The position numbers were made by a program, and so were the translations under genes. A stretch of 64,000 nucleotides of DNA. It comes from Flavipsychrobacter sp. Lineage in GTDB: Bacteria; Bacteroidota; Bacteroidia; Chitinophagales; Chitinophagaceae. Location of the stretch: NCBI GenBank assembly GCA_041392855.1, contig JAWKLD010000001.1, forward strand, positions 544,001-608,000, written 5' to 3'. Shown here piece by piece: positions 45,401 through 53,670 of the stretch. The notes beneath the pieces are model-generated. The model searched no databases and was not told the DNA's origin. It was given only the letters and a program-made list of their open reading frames with translations. Numbering within the stretch: position 1 is the stretch's first letter; each line of letters starts with the position of its first letter.

Positions 45401-47798
45401 CAATGAAAATAGGTTGAGTATATACAGTAAAGTTGGAGTAACGATGGACAGGTCTTCCTGTTTCGTCAAAAGCCGTTGCCATGATATTGCCTTGAAGTAT
45501 ACCCGTTCCTGAAAACTCCTTTTTTAGAGGGAATTTGAAAGTGGCAGTACCATTCTTATCAGTTTTGCCTTCACGAGATAAATATTCGTATTTGATATCG
45601 TTCTTGATATTGAAATCATAATCAGACAAACTCTTAATCTTGAATACTTTTTTTGAAATATTTAGTTGTGCTTCATAATTGCGTCCTACAGCAGGTGTTC
45701 CAAATAAATTGTCTACTTGTAGGGTTGCTTTGATGCTATCTAGTGGTTGATATTCTTCTTTGTCAAGTGTTAAGGATGTTTTGATCCTGTCTGGTACAAA
45801 GTCTTCTATACTAATGTCGTACGTTGCAAGGTTGATATTATTGCCTGTAAGGAGATGTAGGGTGTACGTGCCTGTAATAGCGCTAGGTGGTATATTGAAA
45901 TGAGTCTCACAAGAACCTTCTTTATCTAATATCTTTTTGTTGGTAGCAAACTCTTTACCGTTTGGCATAGTAAGCTGCATTTTTACAGGTATTTCCCCAG
46001 GTGATGCCCAATGGTCATTTCTAATAATAGTGCTAACATTTATTTGCTCTCCGGGTCTGTATAGGTTTCTTTCTGCATATATCATTGCATTTAGTCCTGT
46101 GCTGTTTTGATAATAGCCGCCAACATTAAAGCGAGAGGTTTCGACACCTCCATTTTCTAATGAGATAAAACTAAATTCCTCTTCCATTTTTGCTGTTACT
46201 AAACCTATGTTAAAACCAGAAAATCTATTTTTGATATCAGACAGTATTGCGGTTCCTTCGCTGTTTGTTGTTATCTCTTCCAGTAATTGGTTGGTGGTGC
46301 TTATGAAGGATATTCTCACGCCTTGTAAGGGTGTTGCATTTCGTATAGAGTTGGCAAAGACATATATATTGTCTTTGTCCTCTTTCACAATTAAGCCTAC
46401 ATCAGAATAGTTTAGGATTTTTGAGTCTTGTACCCAAGTGTGTTCTTGTGATTGTACTTCTACCAAATAAGTGCCTTTAAAGCTTTTGATCTTGTCTTTA
46501 AAGTCTAGGTTGAGTATACGAGCACCATTTTTTCGTGGTAGGTCTTGCGTGTTGTATTCCTTTGCGAAAACCTCATCACCTATATTACGGGTATTATAGA
46601 CATAGTAACTATGGTAGTCGTCATCGTCATAATCGTAGCGATAGCTTTGCCCTCTTCGTATAAACTGACTGATATTGTTCTCATATATTTTAGTGATCCT
46701 TAACTTTACTTTATTAGTGTTGATGATACTTAGCCCTATATTTCTATTCCCTTTTGTTGACAGATACATGCCCTTGCTGCTTGTGAATTGAATTGAAGGG
46801 GAAAGTTTTTTAAATGTTATCTGCCCGTCAAAATCGGTTTTCATAACCCCTCCAAAACGACCTTCAATATCTTTAGATATAGTTATATCATAATTTGATG
46901 TAACAGAGAATTTGTCGCTAGTTAGATGTATTCCTGTTTCACTTGTCTCAACTTCAAAAGGTATAGCAGGTTCTAATACAATATGTTTTTTCAAGTTTTC
47001 GTCAATTACAGGTTGTGTAGTGTTTATAGTGATAATGCCCTGTTCTCCTGTATGTTCACTATTAATGTTTGTAATGGCGAGTGTAAACCGGCTAGGGATG
47101 ATAGTCTTTATTGACGTATCTAACGAAGATGTAATGTTGCCATCCGCAATAGTTATTCCTTTATTTATTTCTATCTCAAAAGGTGTTACATCGTCTAGTT
47201 CGTTAAGGGGCGTGAACTGTAATGATATTTTCTTTGAGTTGTCTTTACTGATATTTGTAGTAGTAATAGGTTGCCCATCATGTATTAAGGATATGTTTTT
47301 TAAAGCCTCTTTTGTAGATAAATTGTAATTGAAGTCAAGGTCTAATTGTATCATTATATTTGACCTGTTTTGCCCACGTGTCCACGATACTTTTGTTTCT
47401 GTCACCTTTAAAGGAGTAGAGCTAAATTGTATCTTCTTCTTTTCTAGTTTATACTTGTTTTTACTTAGTCTTGTAATGTTTGAATTGAGTGTAGCTTCAT
47501 ATTTTGTTTCGGGAAGAAGGTTTGATGAAGGGGAGAATACCAGCTCACTTGAGCTATTCCATTTGAATGACCCTGGTATGTTGGGTGAAAAGCTGATATA
47601 TGCTGTTGTATCCCATCGCCCTACCAAGCTATCAGGATATATATCCTTATTGAAAGAGAAATATAGATTTTCTTGATTGCCAATGTCTTCTTTAAACTGT
47701 TTTTCGTCAAATTTTAGAGACTCATTGGACGCACAACTAGCTAGTAATAGAGTAGCAACAATAATTAGTTTGTGGAAGAGAGTAGTGTAGCTTTTCAT
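42411..47798 (-). CDS. Bacterial alpha-2-macroglobulin lipoprotein (YfhM-like, thioester-containing)
   Basis: 1795 aa, periplasmic, lipid-anchored: signal ending LLASC (Cys22). An N-terminal Ig-like/MG array is followed by a macroglobulin core; the MG1-type region includes NLYRPGEQINV and a bait region is expected in the middle. The thioester motif CIEQ is intact at residues 1338-1341 (YGCIEQTT), so it can trap proteases covalently; a helical TED domain (YNGGMSYWQGG, YATHFLIEAQKAG) surrounds it. Neighbour pbpC follows without a gap. Length is in the usual 1600-2000 range. Confidence 0.95.
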   Translation of the reverse strand: MKSYTTLFHKLIIVATLLLASCASNESLKFDEKQFKEDIGNQENLYFSFNKDIYPDSLVGRWDTTAYISFSPNIPGSFKWNSSSELVFSPSSNLLPETKYEATLNSNITRLSKNKYKLEKKKIQFSSTPLKVTETKVSWTRGQNRSNIMIQLDLDFNYNLSTKEALKNISLIHDGQPITTTNISKDNSKKISLQFTPLNELDDVTPFEIEINKGITIADGNITSSLDTSIKTIIPSRFTLAITNINSEHTGEQGIITINTTQPVIDENLKKHIVLEPAIPFEVETSETGIHLTSDKFSVTSNYDITISKDIEGRFGGVMKTDFDGQITFKKLSPSIQFTSSKGMYLSTKGNRNIGLSIINTNKVKLRITKIYENNISQFIRRGQSYRYDYDDDDYHSYYVYNTRNIGDEVFAKEYNTQDLPRKNGARILNLDFKDKIKSFKGTYLVEVQSQEHTWVQDSKILNYSDVGLIVKEDKDNIYVFANSIRNATPLQGVRISFISTTNQLLEEITTNSEGTAILSDIKNRFSGFNIGLVTAKMEEEFSFISLENGGVETSRFNVGGYYQNSTGLNAMIYAERNLYRPGEQINVSTIIRNDHWASPGEIPVKMQLTMPNGKEFATNKKILDKEGSCETHFNIPPSAITGTYTLHLLTGNNINLATYDISIEDFVPDRIKTSLTLDKEEYQPLDSIKATLQVDNLFGTPAVGRNYEAQLNISKKVFKIKSLSDYDFNIKNDIKYEYLSREGKTDKNGTATFKFPLKKEFSGTGILQGNIMATAFDETGRPVHRYSNFTVYTQPIFIGIKHGDDYVNTKKPHKLQLVAVDQKGGIKTGVKAKVSLIKIEWHSVIERDGNGYRYKSKKQERVLKEKLITINGQNTNYIFTPELSGQYEVRISPEGSDSYVSRYIYAWGYYDTEYTSFEVNTEGNVTIKTDKEKYNIGDNIDILFTTPFEGRMLVTLERDNVIEHKFLTTKDRSASFSIKAGEKHIPNIYVSATLFRPMDDAALPLTVAHGYKSISVENKSLHIPVAITVPEKSRSKTKQTIKVKTTPNAFVTIAAVDEGILQVKNYKSPDPYTHFYQKHALGVKAFDVYPYLMPEINTTLSSTGGDGADESAMRANPLFVNRIKNVSYWSGIKQADANGNISYDIDIPQFSGDLRVMALAYKGSSFGNAESHVKIADPIVISTALPRFLSPKDEVLVAVTVSNTTNKSTKATIALNTNGPLGVNGDKTKTVTIGANNEERVVFNISAENSIGKGKVDVTVKALNEAFENETEIAVRPPAGLQKKYIAGSVKAGSSQPINIDNNFMPQSIRGQLIVSKSPLIEFTKDINDLIRYPYGCIEQTTSTAFPQLYYYDLVKSITSIEDKDMNPGYNVREAIQKIQSMQQYNGGMSYWQGGGYESWWGTIYATHFLIEAQKAGFKVSSNTIKRSVGYMEQMLKSRKTTRMYYNNNQYREIASKEIPYSLFVLALAGSPQYAHMNYYKAHQDMLSLDGRYMLAAAYALSGQKDKAQKVLPKEFAGEESKPTFGGSFYSYIRDLAISLYVIQEINPDDLQISTMSRILSEKMRRSYYLNTQEKSFGILALGKIAQRANKTQATANIMYNSKSIATTNGKDQSIDLRSRMDKPLQLKVEGKGQYYYFAEASGITKDGSYAEEDKYLKVRRSFYTKQGRPITNNTFKQNDLIVVEITLQAQYDTEIENVVVTDILPAGFEVENSRLFDMPDIKWTKEPDYPQHEDFRDDRVNLFTSASKETRRFYYMVRAVTPGTYIMGPVQADAMYNGAFHSYHGAGTIKVLE

Positions 47799-47924
47799 AA
47801 TAGGTATATATACTGTATGGGAAGAAATTCTAAACTAAAGTACTTTTTATAATTGCAAAGTTTTAGTGATATGAGTTAAGCTTATGCGAAAGTCTTGTTA
47901 ATGAGTTTTCACATTTGCACAATA

Positions 47925-47956
47925 AAAAAGGGTAAACAGAATGCTTACCCCTTTTT
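47925..47956 (-). terminator. Terminator of the NRDE/TANGO2 gene
   Basis: Stem AAAAAGGGTAA / TTACCC-CTTTTT with one bulged C, 18 bases past the stop of the minus-strand gene, A/T runs on both sides. Confidence 0.75.
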
Positions 47957-47973
47957 GTTTACAAGATTAATAA

Positions 47974-48708
47974 TTAGTGGTTTTCATTATCAGCAAATAA
48001 CCAACCGTTTATTGTTTGTTCTCCACTTATTAAGTCGTGGTGATACATCACAGATCGTTCTTCTGATATCTCGATACTGGTTATGCTTAATGTTCTACGC
48101 CTTCCGCCTCGTTTAAGGTTTAGGTTTATTCTATCATCACCTTCCCCTCCATGTTCATGAAAGTCCCTTATCTTCTCTCCTGTAATTTTGTTTTTATTAG
48201 CCTTCCTGAAGTCATCAAACCATTTCTGTCTTTGAGCTATCATTTCGTCATCATAGAGAGTGACAGAAGACCAGATATGAGGTACATCAGCCTTTAAGGA
48301 TTCGATTGATTTTTCATACTCATCCCATGTCAATCGCCATAAAGTGTTGTTGTGGTTCAACCATACAATTAAGGTGAATGGTTCAATATCGTCAAGATCT
48401 ACCTCATTAAATTTGTTTACAGGGTTTTCAGAATCAAATATTTCTAAAAAAATCAAGCCTCTACTTTTGCGATAGTTGGGTTTTGAAATGTGTGGTATAA
48501 AAGCGCCATTCATCAATACCATTGCATTCCCATTATCGTGTATGCTTATCCAAGTGCCTCCTTTTTTAACGTCTTTAGGATATAGTATTTTACCAGACGC
48601 CAGTTCAGCTACAATAGGGTTGAGTGCCCTAGGTCTAGTTATCTCCTCATCACGGTTTGCAGTAATGTAGATCTTATCTTTATACGGTAGATATGTTACG
48701 GTACACAT
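47974..48708 (-). CDS. NRDE-family (TANGO2-like) protein
   Basis: 244 aa. Starts MCTVTYLP with Cys2, which in this Ntn-hydrolase-like family becomes the N-terminal residue; the name-giving NRDE occurs near residue 19 (ITANRDEEITRP), and KKGGTWISI follows. Eukaryotic TANGO2 is linked to lipid/heme handling; the bacterial role is not established. Stands alone between its terminator and a short intergenic gap. Confidence 0.9.
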   Translation of the reverse strand: MCTVTYLPYKDKIYITANRDEEITRPRALNPIVAELASGKILYPKDVKKGGTWISIHDNGNAMVLMNGAFIPHISKPNYRKSRGLIFLEIFDSENPVNKFNEVDLDDIEPFTLIVWLNHNNTLWRLTWDEYEKSIESLKADVPHIWSSVTLYDDEMIAQRQKWFDDFRKANKNKITGEKIRDFHEHGGEGDDRINLNLKRGGRRRTLSITSIEISEERSVMYHHDLISGEQTINGWLFADNENH

Positions 48709-48802
48709 AAAGTATTCTTCAAGTCTTTATTCCTCCTTCAATACATACAAAATAGACACAAGTAGACGATTAAACAAATGCTATGTGGCAATCTGCATAT
48801 AT

Positions 48803-49714
48803 TTATTGTTTTTTAATTTCCTTGTGAAAATTATAAGTTAATCTTGGTATGACGGTCCAAGATTTTGTTAAACCGTCTGGTCTAGCTGTTCTTACTTGTA
48901 CGGGAGACCCTGCGGATATATCCACCTGCCAGTTTCTAATTTTATAATAGATATTACCTGTAATATTTATGGTTAAGCCTTGACTGCCTGCAACAGAAGA
49001 ATTAACTCCGCTTGCATAAGTGATCTTGTCGTTAGCAAGGTGATATATAAATAATGGTCCTGCTGAGATACCAAGCTTTTCCCAGTCGTAATGTCCTTGT
49101 ACTCTAAATAATATATCTCCACTTCTTTCTAAGTTGGCAGATTCGAAATAGGTATTATAGGTAGATGAGCTAAGGCTGTATTGATTATTGTTGTATTGTA
49201 TAAGCGGTTGCTGATACCCTATAGCAGTCGAGATATATTTTCCCCATTTTGCACTTACTCCTACAATTAAGTCTGTAGTCCCCAAATTGCTTTGATAGGG
49301 CATCGGCAGAGGTTGATTATTGTCAGTTGCAGTTGCATCCCCAAAACTTACTCTAGTACCTACAGTTCCATTTAACGCAAATTTTTTAGCAAGAGGTCTG
49401 GTGTAGGTAACTATCAAGTCTCCTATTCCTGTATGGCTGCCAGCTTCTCCTGAAGCTATGTTTATGGGTAGCTTACCTTCTATATATCCTTTTGTGCCCA
49501 TAGGAGCTTTTAGCTCTAGTTGAGGTGTTATGATGTTAGTGCCATTTTCCCCACTACTAATAGCTGTAGACAAAGCGATACTGCTTTGGTTGTTGGAGTT
49601 AGTACCTTTTAACGCTCCTGCTGTACAAAAGCCTGCATCGGAACATCCTTGAGCATTAGCTTGTAACGTAATAAAGCTTGCTAAGAAGAGAGTAGTAACA
49701 AATTTAAGTTTCAT
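48803..49714 (-). CDS. Outer-membrane beta-barrel candidate with N-terminal cysteine pair
   Basis: 303 aa. Start at the ATG giving MKLKFVTT and a signal peptide ending ANAQ. The mature protein opens GCSDAGFCTAGAL, two cysteines six apart, then alternating beta strands (IITPQLELKAP, GDLIVTYTRPL, YQQPLIQY, LTINITGNIYYKI) ending in RLTYNFHKE, consistent with an outer-membrane barrel of twelve or so strands. I know similar proteins beside TonB receptors in Bacteroidota (recall, not checked). The second TonB receptor here, at 51.3 kb, has a Cys pair in its plug. Function unknown; a metal or disulfide role is speculative. Confidence 0.65.
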   Translation of the reverse strand: MKLKFVTTLFLASFITLQANAQGCSDAGFCTAGALKGTNSNNQSSIALSTAISSGENGTNIITPQLELKAPMGTKGYIEGKLPINIASGEAGSHTGIGDLIVTYTRPLAKKFALNGTVGTRVSFGDATATDNNQPLPMPYQSNLGTTDLIVGVSAKWGKYISTAIGYQQPLIQYNNNQYSLSSSTYNTYFESANLERSGDILFRVQGHYDWEKLGISAGPLFIYHLANDKITYASGVNSSVAGSQGLTINITGNIYYKIRNWQVDISAGSPVQVRTARPDGLTKSWTVIPRLTYNFHKEIKKQ

Positions 49715-49778
49715 GTATTCAAATTTTAAGAAAAATGGATACATAAAAGTAAGACATAGTAAAACGGCAATTTACTAA

Positions 49779-50261
49779 TTAAGGCAAAATATAAACTTCA
49801 TCTGTGGTAATTCTATTGCTCTCATTACCTGCCAGATCTTTTATATATACTTCAAAACTGGTTGTGTCTCCGTTGGGGCGATTAGGTCTTTTGACTAAAA
49901 AGCGGTTTGCGTCTAACTGGAATGTAATGATTCCTGATATGCCGTTTTCTAGGTCTCGGGATTGTATTTCCTTTCTGAAATTATTGGGTAAATATAAACC
50001 ACTAAAATCAGCAGTATCCTTAAATCTACGGTCTAAAAAGTAGATATCGTAGTTACTGCCTTGCTGGTCATAACCAAAGTCGCCTTCTCCGTCAGTATAG
50101 TTAAATGATATTTGAACAAAATCAGCACTACTACCGGAGGTTACTGTATTAGTTGTAATTCCTCTGTAGTTTATTCTTGGAACGCTAGAATATTTTGGTG
50201 TTTTCTTACATGCTACAACACCAATTGTTAATATTGCAAGTAGAAATAGTTTTGTTCTCAT
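49779..50261 (-). CDS. Hypothetical lipoprotein
   Basis: 160 aa. Signal MRTKLFLLAILTIGVVAC gives a lipobox Cys18. The mature part has YTDGEGDFGYDQQG, a Ca-site-like acidic loop common in Bacteroidota lipoproteins, and a beta-rich body (YIKDLAGNESNRI). Family not identified. The start is the ATG three codons inside the longest frame; a TAACTTTG -7 element lies only seven bases before it, so the leader would be extremely short. Divergent from the LuxE-like gene. Confidence 0.75.
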   Translation of the reverse strand: MRTKLFLLAILTIGVVACKKTPKYSSVPRINYRGITTNTVTSGSSADFVQISFNYTDGEGDFGYDQQGSNYDIYFLDRRFKDTADFSGLYLPNNFRKEIQSRDLENGISGIITFQLDANRFLVKRPNRPNGDTTSFEVYIKDLAGNESNRITTDEVYILP

Positions 50262-50267
50262 ATTTAC

Positions 50268-50275
50268 CAAAGTTA
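50268..50275 (-). promoter_or_regulatory. -7 element of the hypothetical lipoprotein gene
   Basis: TAACTTTG on the minus strand, exact consensus, ending seven bases before the ATG; implies a near-leaderless transcript. It lies just upstream of the divergent GTG start. Confidence 0.45.
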
Positions 50276-50281
50276 ACGAAT

Positions 50282-51271
50282 GTGCTAAATATAAATGACA
50301 TATCTGTCTATGACTATATCAATAGTATAAACGAGGATAACTTCGATGAAATTGCCTTGCAAGTGTATAATCTTCAAATTAGTAAGAATAAGCTTTACGG
50401 AGACTATACAGATCTAGTAAATGCTAAAGTGTCTAAGATCGAGGATGTACCGTTTTTGCCTATTTCGTTTTTCAAAACACATCATGTTTGTTTAGAAGGG
50501 TATAATAATTTTGTACGAGTTTTTGAAAGTAGCGGCACTACTAATCAAGCCTTGAAAAGCAAACATTTTATATCAAATACTGATATTTATAATGCGTCTT
50601 CTTTAAAAGGCTTTACCTACTTCTTTGGAGACCCTAAAGAATACGTTTTTCTAGCATTGCTGCCATCGTATTTAGAACGAGGGAATTCGTCATTGGTATA
50701 CATGGTCAATATGTTAATGCAAAGTAGTAATCAAGAAGAGGGTGGGTTTTATCTGAACGAATATGAAAAGCTAGCTTCTATTTTGCAACAGCTGGCTAAA
50801 GAACGAAAGAAGGTTATCCTTTTTGGTGTCACCTTCGCTTTACTTGATTTTGCTACAACATATCCATTCCATATGGATAATGTAATTGTTATAGAAACGG
50901 GAGGCATGAAGGGAAGGGGGAAAGAGCTGACGAGAGAAGAAGTGCACCAGCAGCTTACCACAAGCTGGGGAATAGATTCCGTACATTCTGAGTATGGTAT
51001 GACAGAGTTATTATCACAGGCATACTCAAAAGGAAATGGGATATACAAGCCTTCTAAAACAATGAAGGTGTTAGTAAGGGACATCAACGACCCTTTAGTT
51101 AATCATACAGATGGTGTTGGCATTTTAAATATTATTGATCTGGCTAACCTATATTCCTGCAGTTTTATTGAAACAGAAGATATCGGTAAAGTATATGCTG
51201 ATGGCAGTTTTGAGGTTTTAGGACGACTTGATAATACAGCCTTAAGAGGGTGTAGTTTAATGGCAGTTTAA
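50282..51271 (+). CDS. LuxE-like acyl-protein synthetase
   Basis: 329 aa, GTG start chosen because the longer frame would overlap the divergent lipoprotein gene and the domain begins here (VLNINDISVYD). LuxE activates fatty acids as acyl-AMP and passes them to a cysteine. Visible: LPISFFKTH, VFESSGTTNQ (adenylate-forming P-loop-like motif), EYGMTELLSQAY (nucleotide site) and FEVLGRLDNTALRGCSLM at the C-terminus. LuxC-like reductase is encoded about 20 kb upstream. Acyl substrate unknown. Start is the least certain part. Confidence 0.8.
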   Translation: MLNINDISVYDYINSINEDNFDEIALQVYNLQISKNKLYGDYTDLVNAKVSKIEDVPFLPISFFKTHHVCLEGYNNFVRVFESSGTTNQALKSKHFISNTDIYNASSLKGFTYFFGDPKEYVFLALLPSYLERGNSSLVYMVNMLMQSSNQEEGGFYLNEYEKLASILQQLAKERKKVILFGVTFALLDFATTYPFHMDNVIVIETGGMKGRGKELTREEVHQQLTTSWGIDSVHSEYGMTELLSQAYSKGNGIYKPSKTMKVLVRDINDPLVNHTDGVGILNIIDLANLYSCSFIETEDIGKVYADGSFEVLGRLDNTALRGCSLMAV

Positions 51272-51312
51272 GAGTATGTGAATATTATTTTTAGATTAGT
51301 CTAAAAATAAAG

Positions 51313-51320
51313 TATCTTTG
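51313..51320 (+). promoter_or_regulatory. -7 promoter element of the second TonB receptor
   Basis: TATCTTTG, exact TAnnTTTG match, seven bases before the ATG of the receptor gene. The -33 half is only T-rich. Confidence 0.5.
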
Positions 51321-51327
51321 CCCTGAA

Positions 51328-53610
51328 ATGGTAGGGAAGATAAATCTATTCAGTAAAATTTTATGGTCGGTCATTTTTACATTTGGCTGTATCTCGCTTT
51401 CTGCACAAACTGTAGAGGTTAAAGGTGTTGTGCTTAATAAGCACAATAAAGAGCCTTTGCCTTATAGTACGATTGTGTTGAAAGGGACTGCTATAGGTAC
51501 ACAAACGGATGAAAATGGCAGCTTTAGCTTAGTAATAGCTGAGGAAGAAAAGCAAGGAAGCATAATAGTCAGCTCTGTGGGCTTCGTGTCTGATACTATT
51601 ACACTTACAGGTAGAAAGTATTATTCGGTTAATCTACGGTCTAAAACAGGCGCGCTTAATGAAGTTGTGGTCACAGGTACTATGAAGGAGATGAGTAGAA
51701 TGGATAGCCCTATCCCTGTAGAGGTCATTACTCAGAAATATTTTAGAAAAAACCCTACACCAAGTTTGTTTGAAGCAGTTGGGATGATCAACGGAGTACA
51801 ACCTCAGATAAGCTGTAATATTTGTAATACAGGAGATATTCATATTAATGGTATGGAAGGACCATATACGATGATATTGATAGATGGCATGCCAATAGTT
51901 AGTGGACTATCTACGGTATATGGCTTGAGTGGTATACCCAATAGTATCGTTGATAGAATTGAAGTAGTAAAAGGCCCGGCTTCATCACTTTATGGCTCAG
52001 AAGCTATGGGAGGTGTTATTAATGTGATTACTAAAAAGCCTTCCAAAGCACCATTGTTCAGTATAGACTTAATGGCTACATCATGGGAGGAGTATAATGC
52101 TGACATCTCTGCAAAATACAAACTGGGAAAGCTGCAAAATATGCTAGGGGTAAACTATTTCAACTATAGCACACCCTACGACAAAAACGGCGACGGCTTT
52201 ACGGATGTTACCCTACAAAATAGAATATCGGTATTTAATAAGGTGAATATAGAAAGAAAGAGTGACCGTATAGCCAGTATCGCAGGTAGATATGTTTATG
52301 AGGATAGATGGGGAGGACAAATGAATTGGGATCGTAGTTTTAGAGGTACAGATAGTGTATATGGAGAAAGTATCTATACCAGTCGCTGGGAGGTGATAGG
52401 CATGTATGAGTTGCCTATAAAAGAGAAGGTGATAACGCAGTTGTCTTATAACTGGCATGATCAAAATTCTTATTATGGAACTACACCATACATGGCTAAC
52501 CAGCAAGTGTTTTTTGCTCAAGTATATTGGGATAAAAAGGTAGGTACTAGGCATAATTTGTTGTTAGGAGCATCGTACAGAAGAACTGTATATGATGATA
52601 ATACGCCTGCAACTGCAACATCAGATAGTTTGTCTCCTCAAAATATGCCAGCTGTAACACCGTTGCCCGGTGCATATATACAGGATGAATGGACGCTTGA
52701 TACCAAACAAAAAGTTTTAATAGGATATAGGTACGACTATGATAAATACCATGGTAGTGTTCATTCTCCCAGACTAGCCTATAAATTAACACCTAATAAG
52801 AATAATGTACTTAGAGCAAGTTTTGGTACAGGATATAGGGTAGTGAATTTATTTACAGAAGATCATGCTGCCTTAACTGGCGCTAGGGATGTTGTAATAG
52901 CTGAAGCATTAAGACCGGAACGTTCTTATAATAGTAATTTGAACTATGTACTCAAGATACCGGCTGATGCATTTTTTGTAGGTATTGATGTAACTGGTTT
53001 CTATTCTTATTTCACCAATAAGATAAATGGTGATTTTGATACAGATCCTAATAAGATTATTTATGATAATCTTAAAGGTCACGCTGTGTCTCAAGGTGTG
53101 TCGGTTAATACGGATGTTACTTTAAACATTCCCCTGAAATTGAGTGCAGGGGTCACTTATATGAATGTTTACCAAAAGGAAGATGATGGGATGGGGAATT
53201 TGGTGAAAACAAGACAGATGTATGCACCTGAATGGTCGGGCAATTTAGTAGTTACTTATACTATACCTAAACAAAGGGTAGTTATAGACTTTACAGGTAA
53301 ATGGACAGGCCCGATGCGACTGCCAATATTGCCTAATGATTATAGACCTGAATACTCGCCCCTTTATTGTATAGCTAATATACAAGTGACAAAAAAGATG
53401 CGTAAAGGGTTCGAATTTTATGGTGGGGTAAAGAACCTATTTAACTTTATTCCTAAGGATCCTATAATAAGACCTTTTGATCCATTTGATAAAAATGTGG
53501 CTGACCCTGTGGGTAATCCTAATGGCTACACTTTTGACCCTACTTATAACTATGCCTCTTTACAAGGTACTAGAGGGTTTGTTGGTATCAGGTACAATAT
53601 TCCTAGATAA
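51328..53610 (+). CDS. TonB-dependent receptor with carboxypeptidase-like N-terminal domain and Cys-containing plug
   Basis: 760 aa outer-membrane transporter. Signal peptide (SLSAQ, about residue 27), a carboxypeptidase-regulatory-like domain (VEVKGVVLNKHNKEPLPYST, residues about 29-110), plug about 125-240 with SCNICNTGDIHING, LIDGMPIVSGLSTVYGLSG and VKGPASSLYGSEAMGGVINVI, then the barrel ending GFVGIRYNIPR. The CNIC pair in the plug is unusual and could bind metal or form a disulfide. No SusD partner follows, so a vitamin, metal or siderophore cargo is more likely than glycan. It ends in a strong terminator. Confidence 0.9.
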   Translation: MVGKINLFSKILWSVIFTFGCISLSAQTVEVKGVVLNKHNKEPLPYSTIVLKGTAIGTQTDENGSFSLVIAEEEKQGSIIVSSVGFVSDTITLTGRKYYSVNLRSKTGALNEVVVTGTMKEMSRMDSPIPVEVITQKYFRKNPTPSLFEAVGMINGVQPQISCNICNTGDIHINGMEGPYTMILIDGMPIVSGLSTVYGLSGIPNSIVDRIEVVKGPASSLYGSEAMGGVINVITKKPSKAPLFSIDLMATSWEEYNADISAKYKLGKLQNMLGVNYFNYSTPYDKNGDGFTDVTLQNRISVFNKVNIERKSDRIASIAGRYVYEDRWGGQMNWDRSFRGTDSVYGESIYTSRWEVIGMYELPIKEKVITQLSYNWHDQNSYYGTTPYMANQQVFFAQVYWDKKVGTRHNLLLGASYRRTVYDDNTPATATSDSLSPQNMPAVTPLPGAYIQDEWTLDTKQKVLIGYRYDYDKYHGSVHSPRLAYKLTPNKNNVLRASFGTGYRVVNLFTEDHAALTGARDVVIAEALRPERSYNSNLNYVLKIPADAFFVGIDVTGFYSYFTNKINGDFDTDPNKIIYDNLKGHAVSQGVSVNTDVTLNIPLKLSAGVTYMNVYQKEDDGMGNLVKTRQMYAPEWSGNLVVTYTIPKQRVVIDFTGKWTGPMRLPILPNDYRPEYSPLYCIANIQVTKKMRKGFEFYGGVKNLFNFIPKDPIIRPFDPFDKNVADPVGNPNGYTFDPTYNYASLQGTRGFVGIRYNIPR

Positions 53611-53631
53611 ATATCAATTCATTACTTTTAC

Positions 53632-53664
53632 TACAGCTACTTATAGACAGGTAGCTGTATTTTT
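53632..53664 (+). terminator. Terminator of the second TonB receptor
   Basis: Perfect 9-bp stem TACAGCTAC / GTAGCTGTA with a ten-base loop and T5 tail; the tail doubles as part of a TATTTTTG -7 element for the next gene. Confidence 0.85.
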
Positions 53665-53665
53665 G
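53658..53665 (+). promoter_or_regulatory. -7 element of the CPA1 antiporter run
   Basis: TATTTTTG, exact consensus, five bases before the antiporter ATG and overlapping the preceding terminator's right arm. Weak because of the T-run origin. Confidence 0.35.
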
Positions 53666-53670
53666 CTTAT

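Noticed and set aside
46912..47328. 138-aa frame on the plus strand
   Set aside because: Antisense to the N-terminal part of the macroglobulin gene; no independent start signal.
50195..50281. Long N-terminal extension of the LuxE-like gene
   Set aside because: It would overlap the start of the divergent lipoprotein gene by 67 bases and has no family resemblance; GTG at 50282 was chosen.
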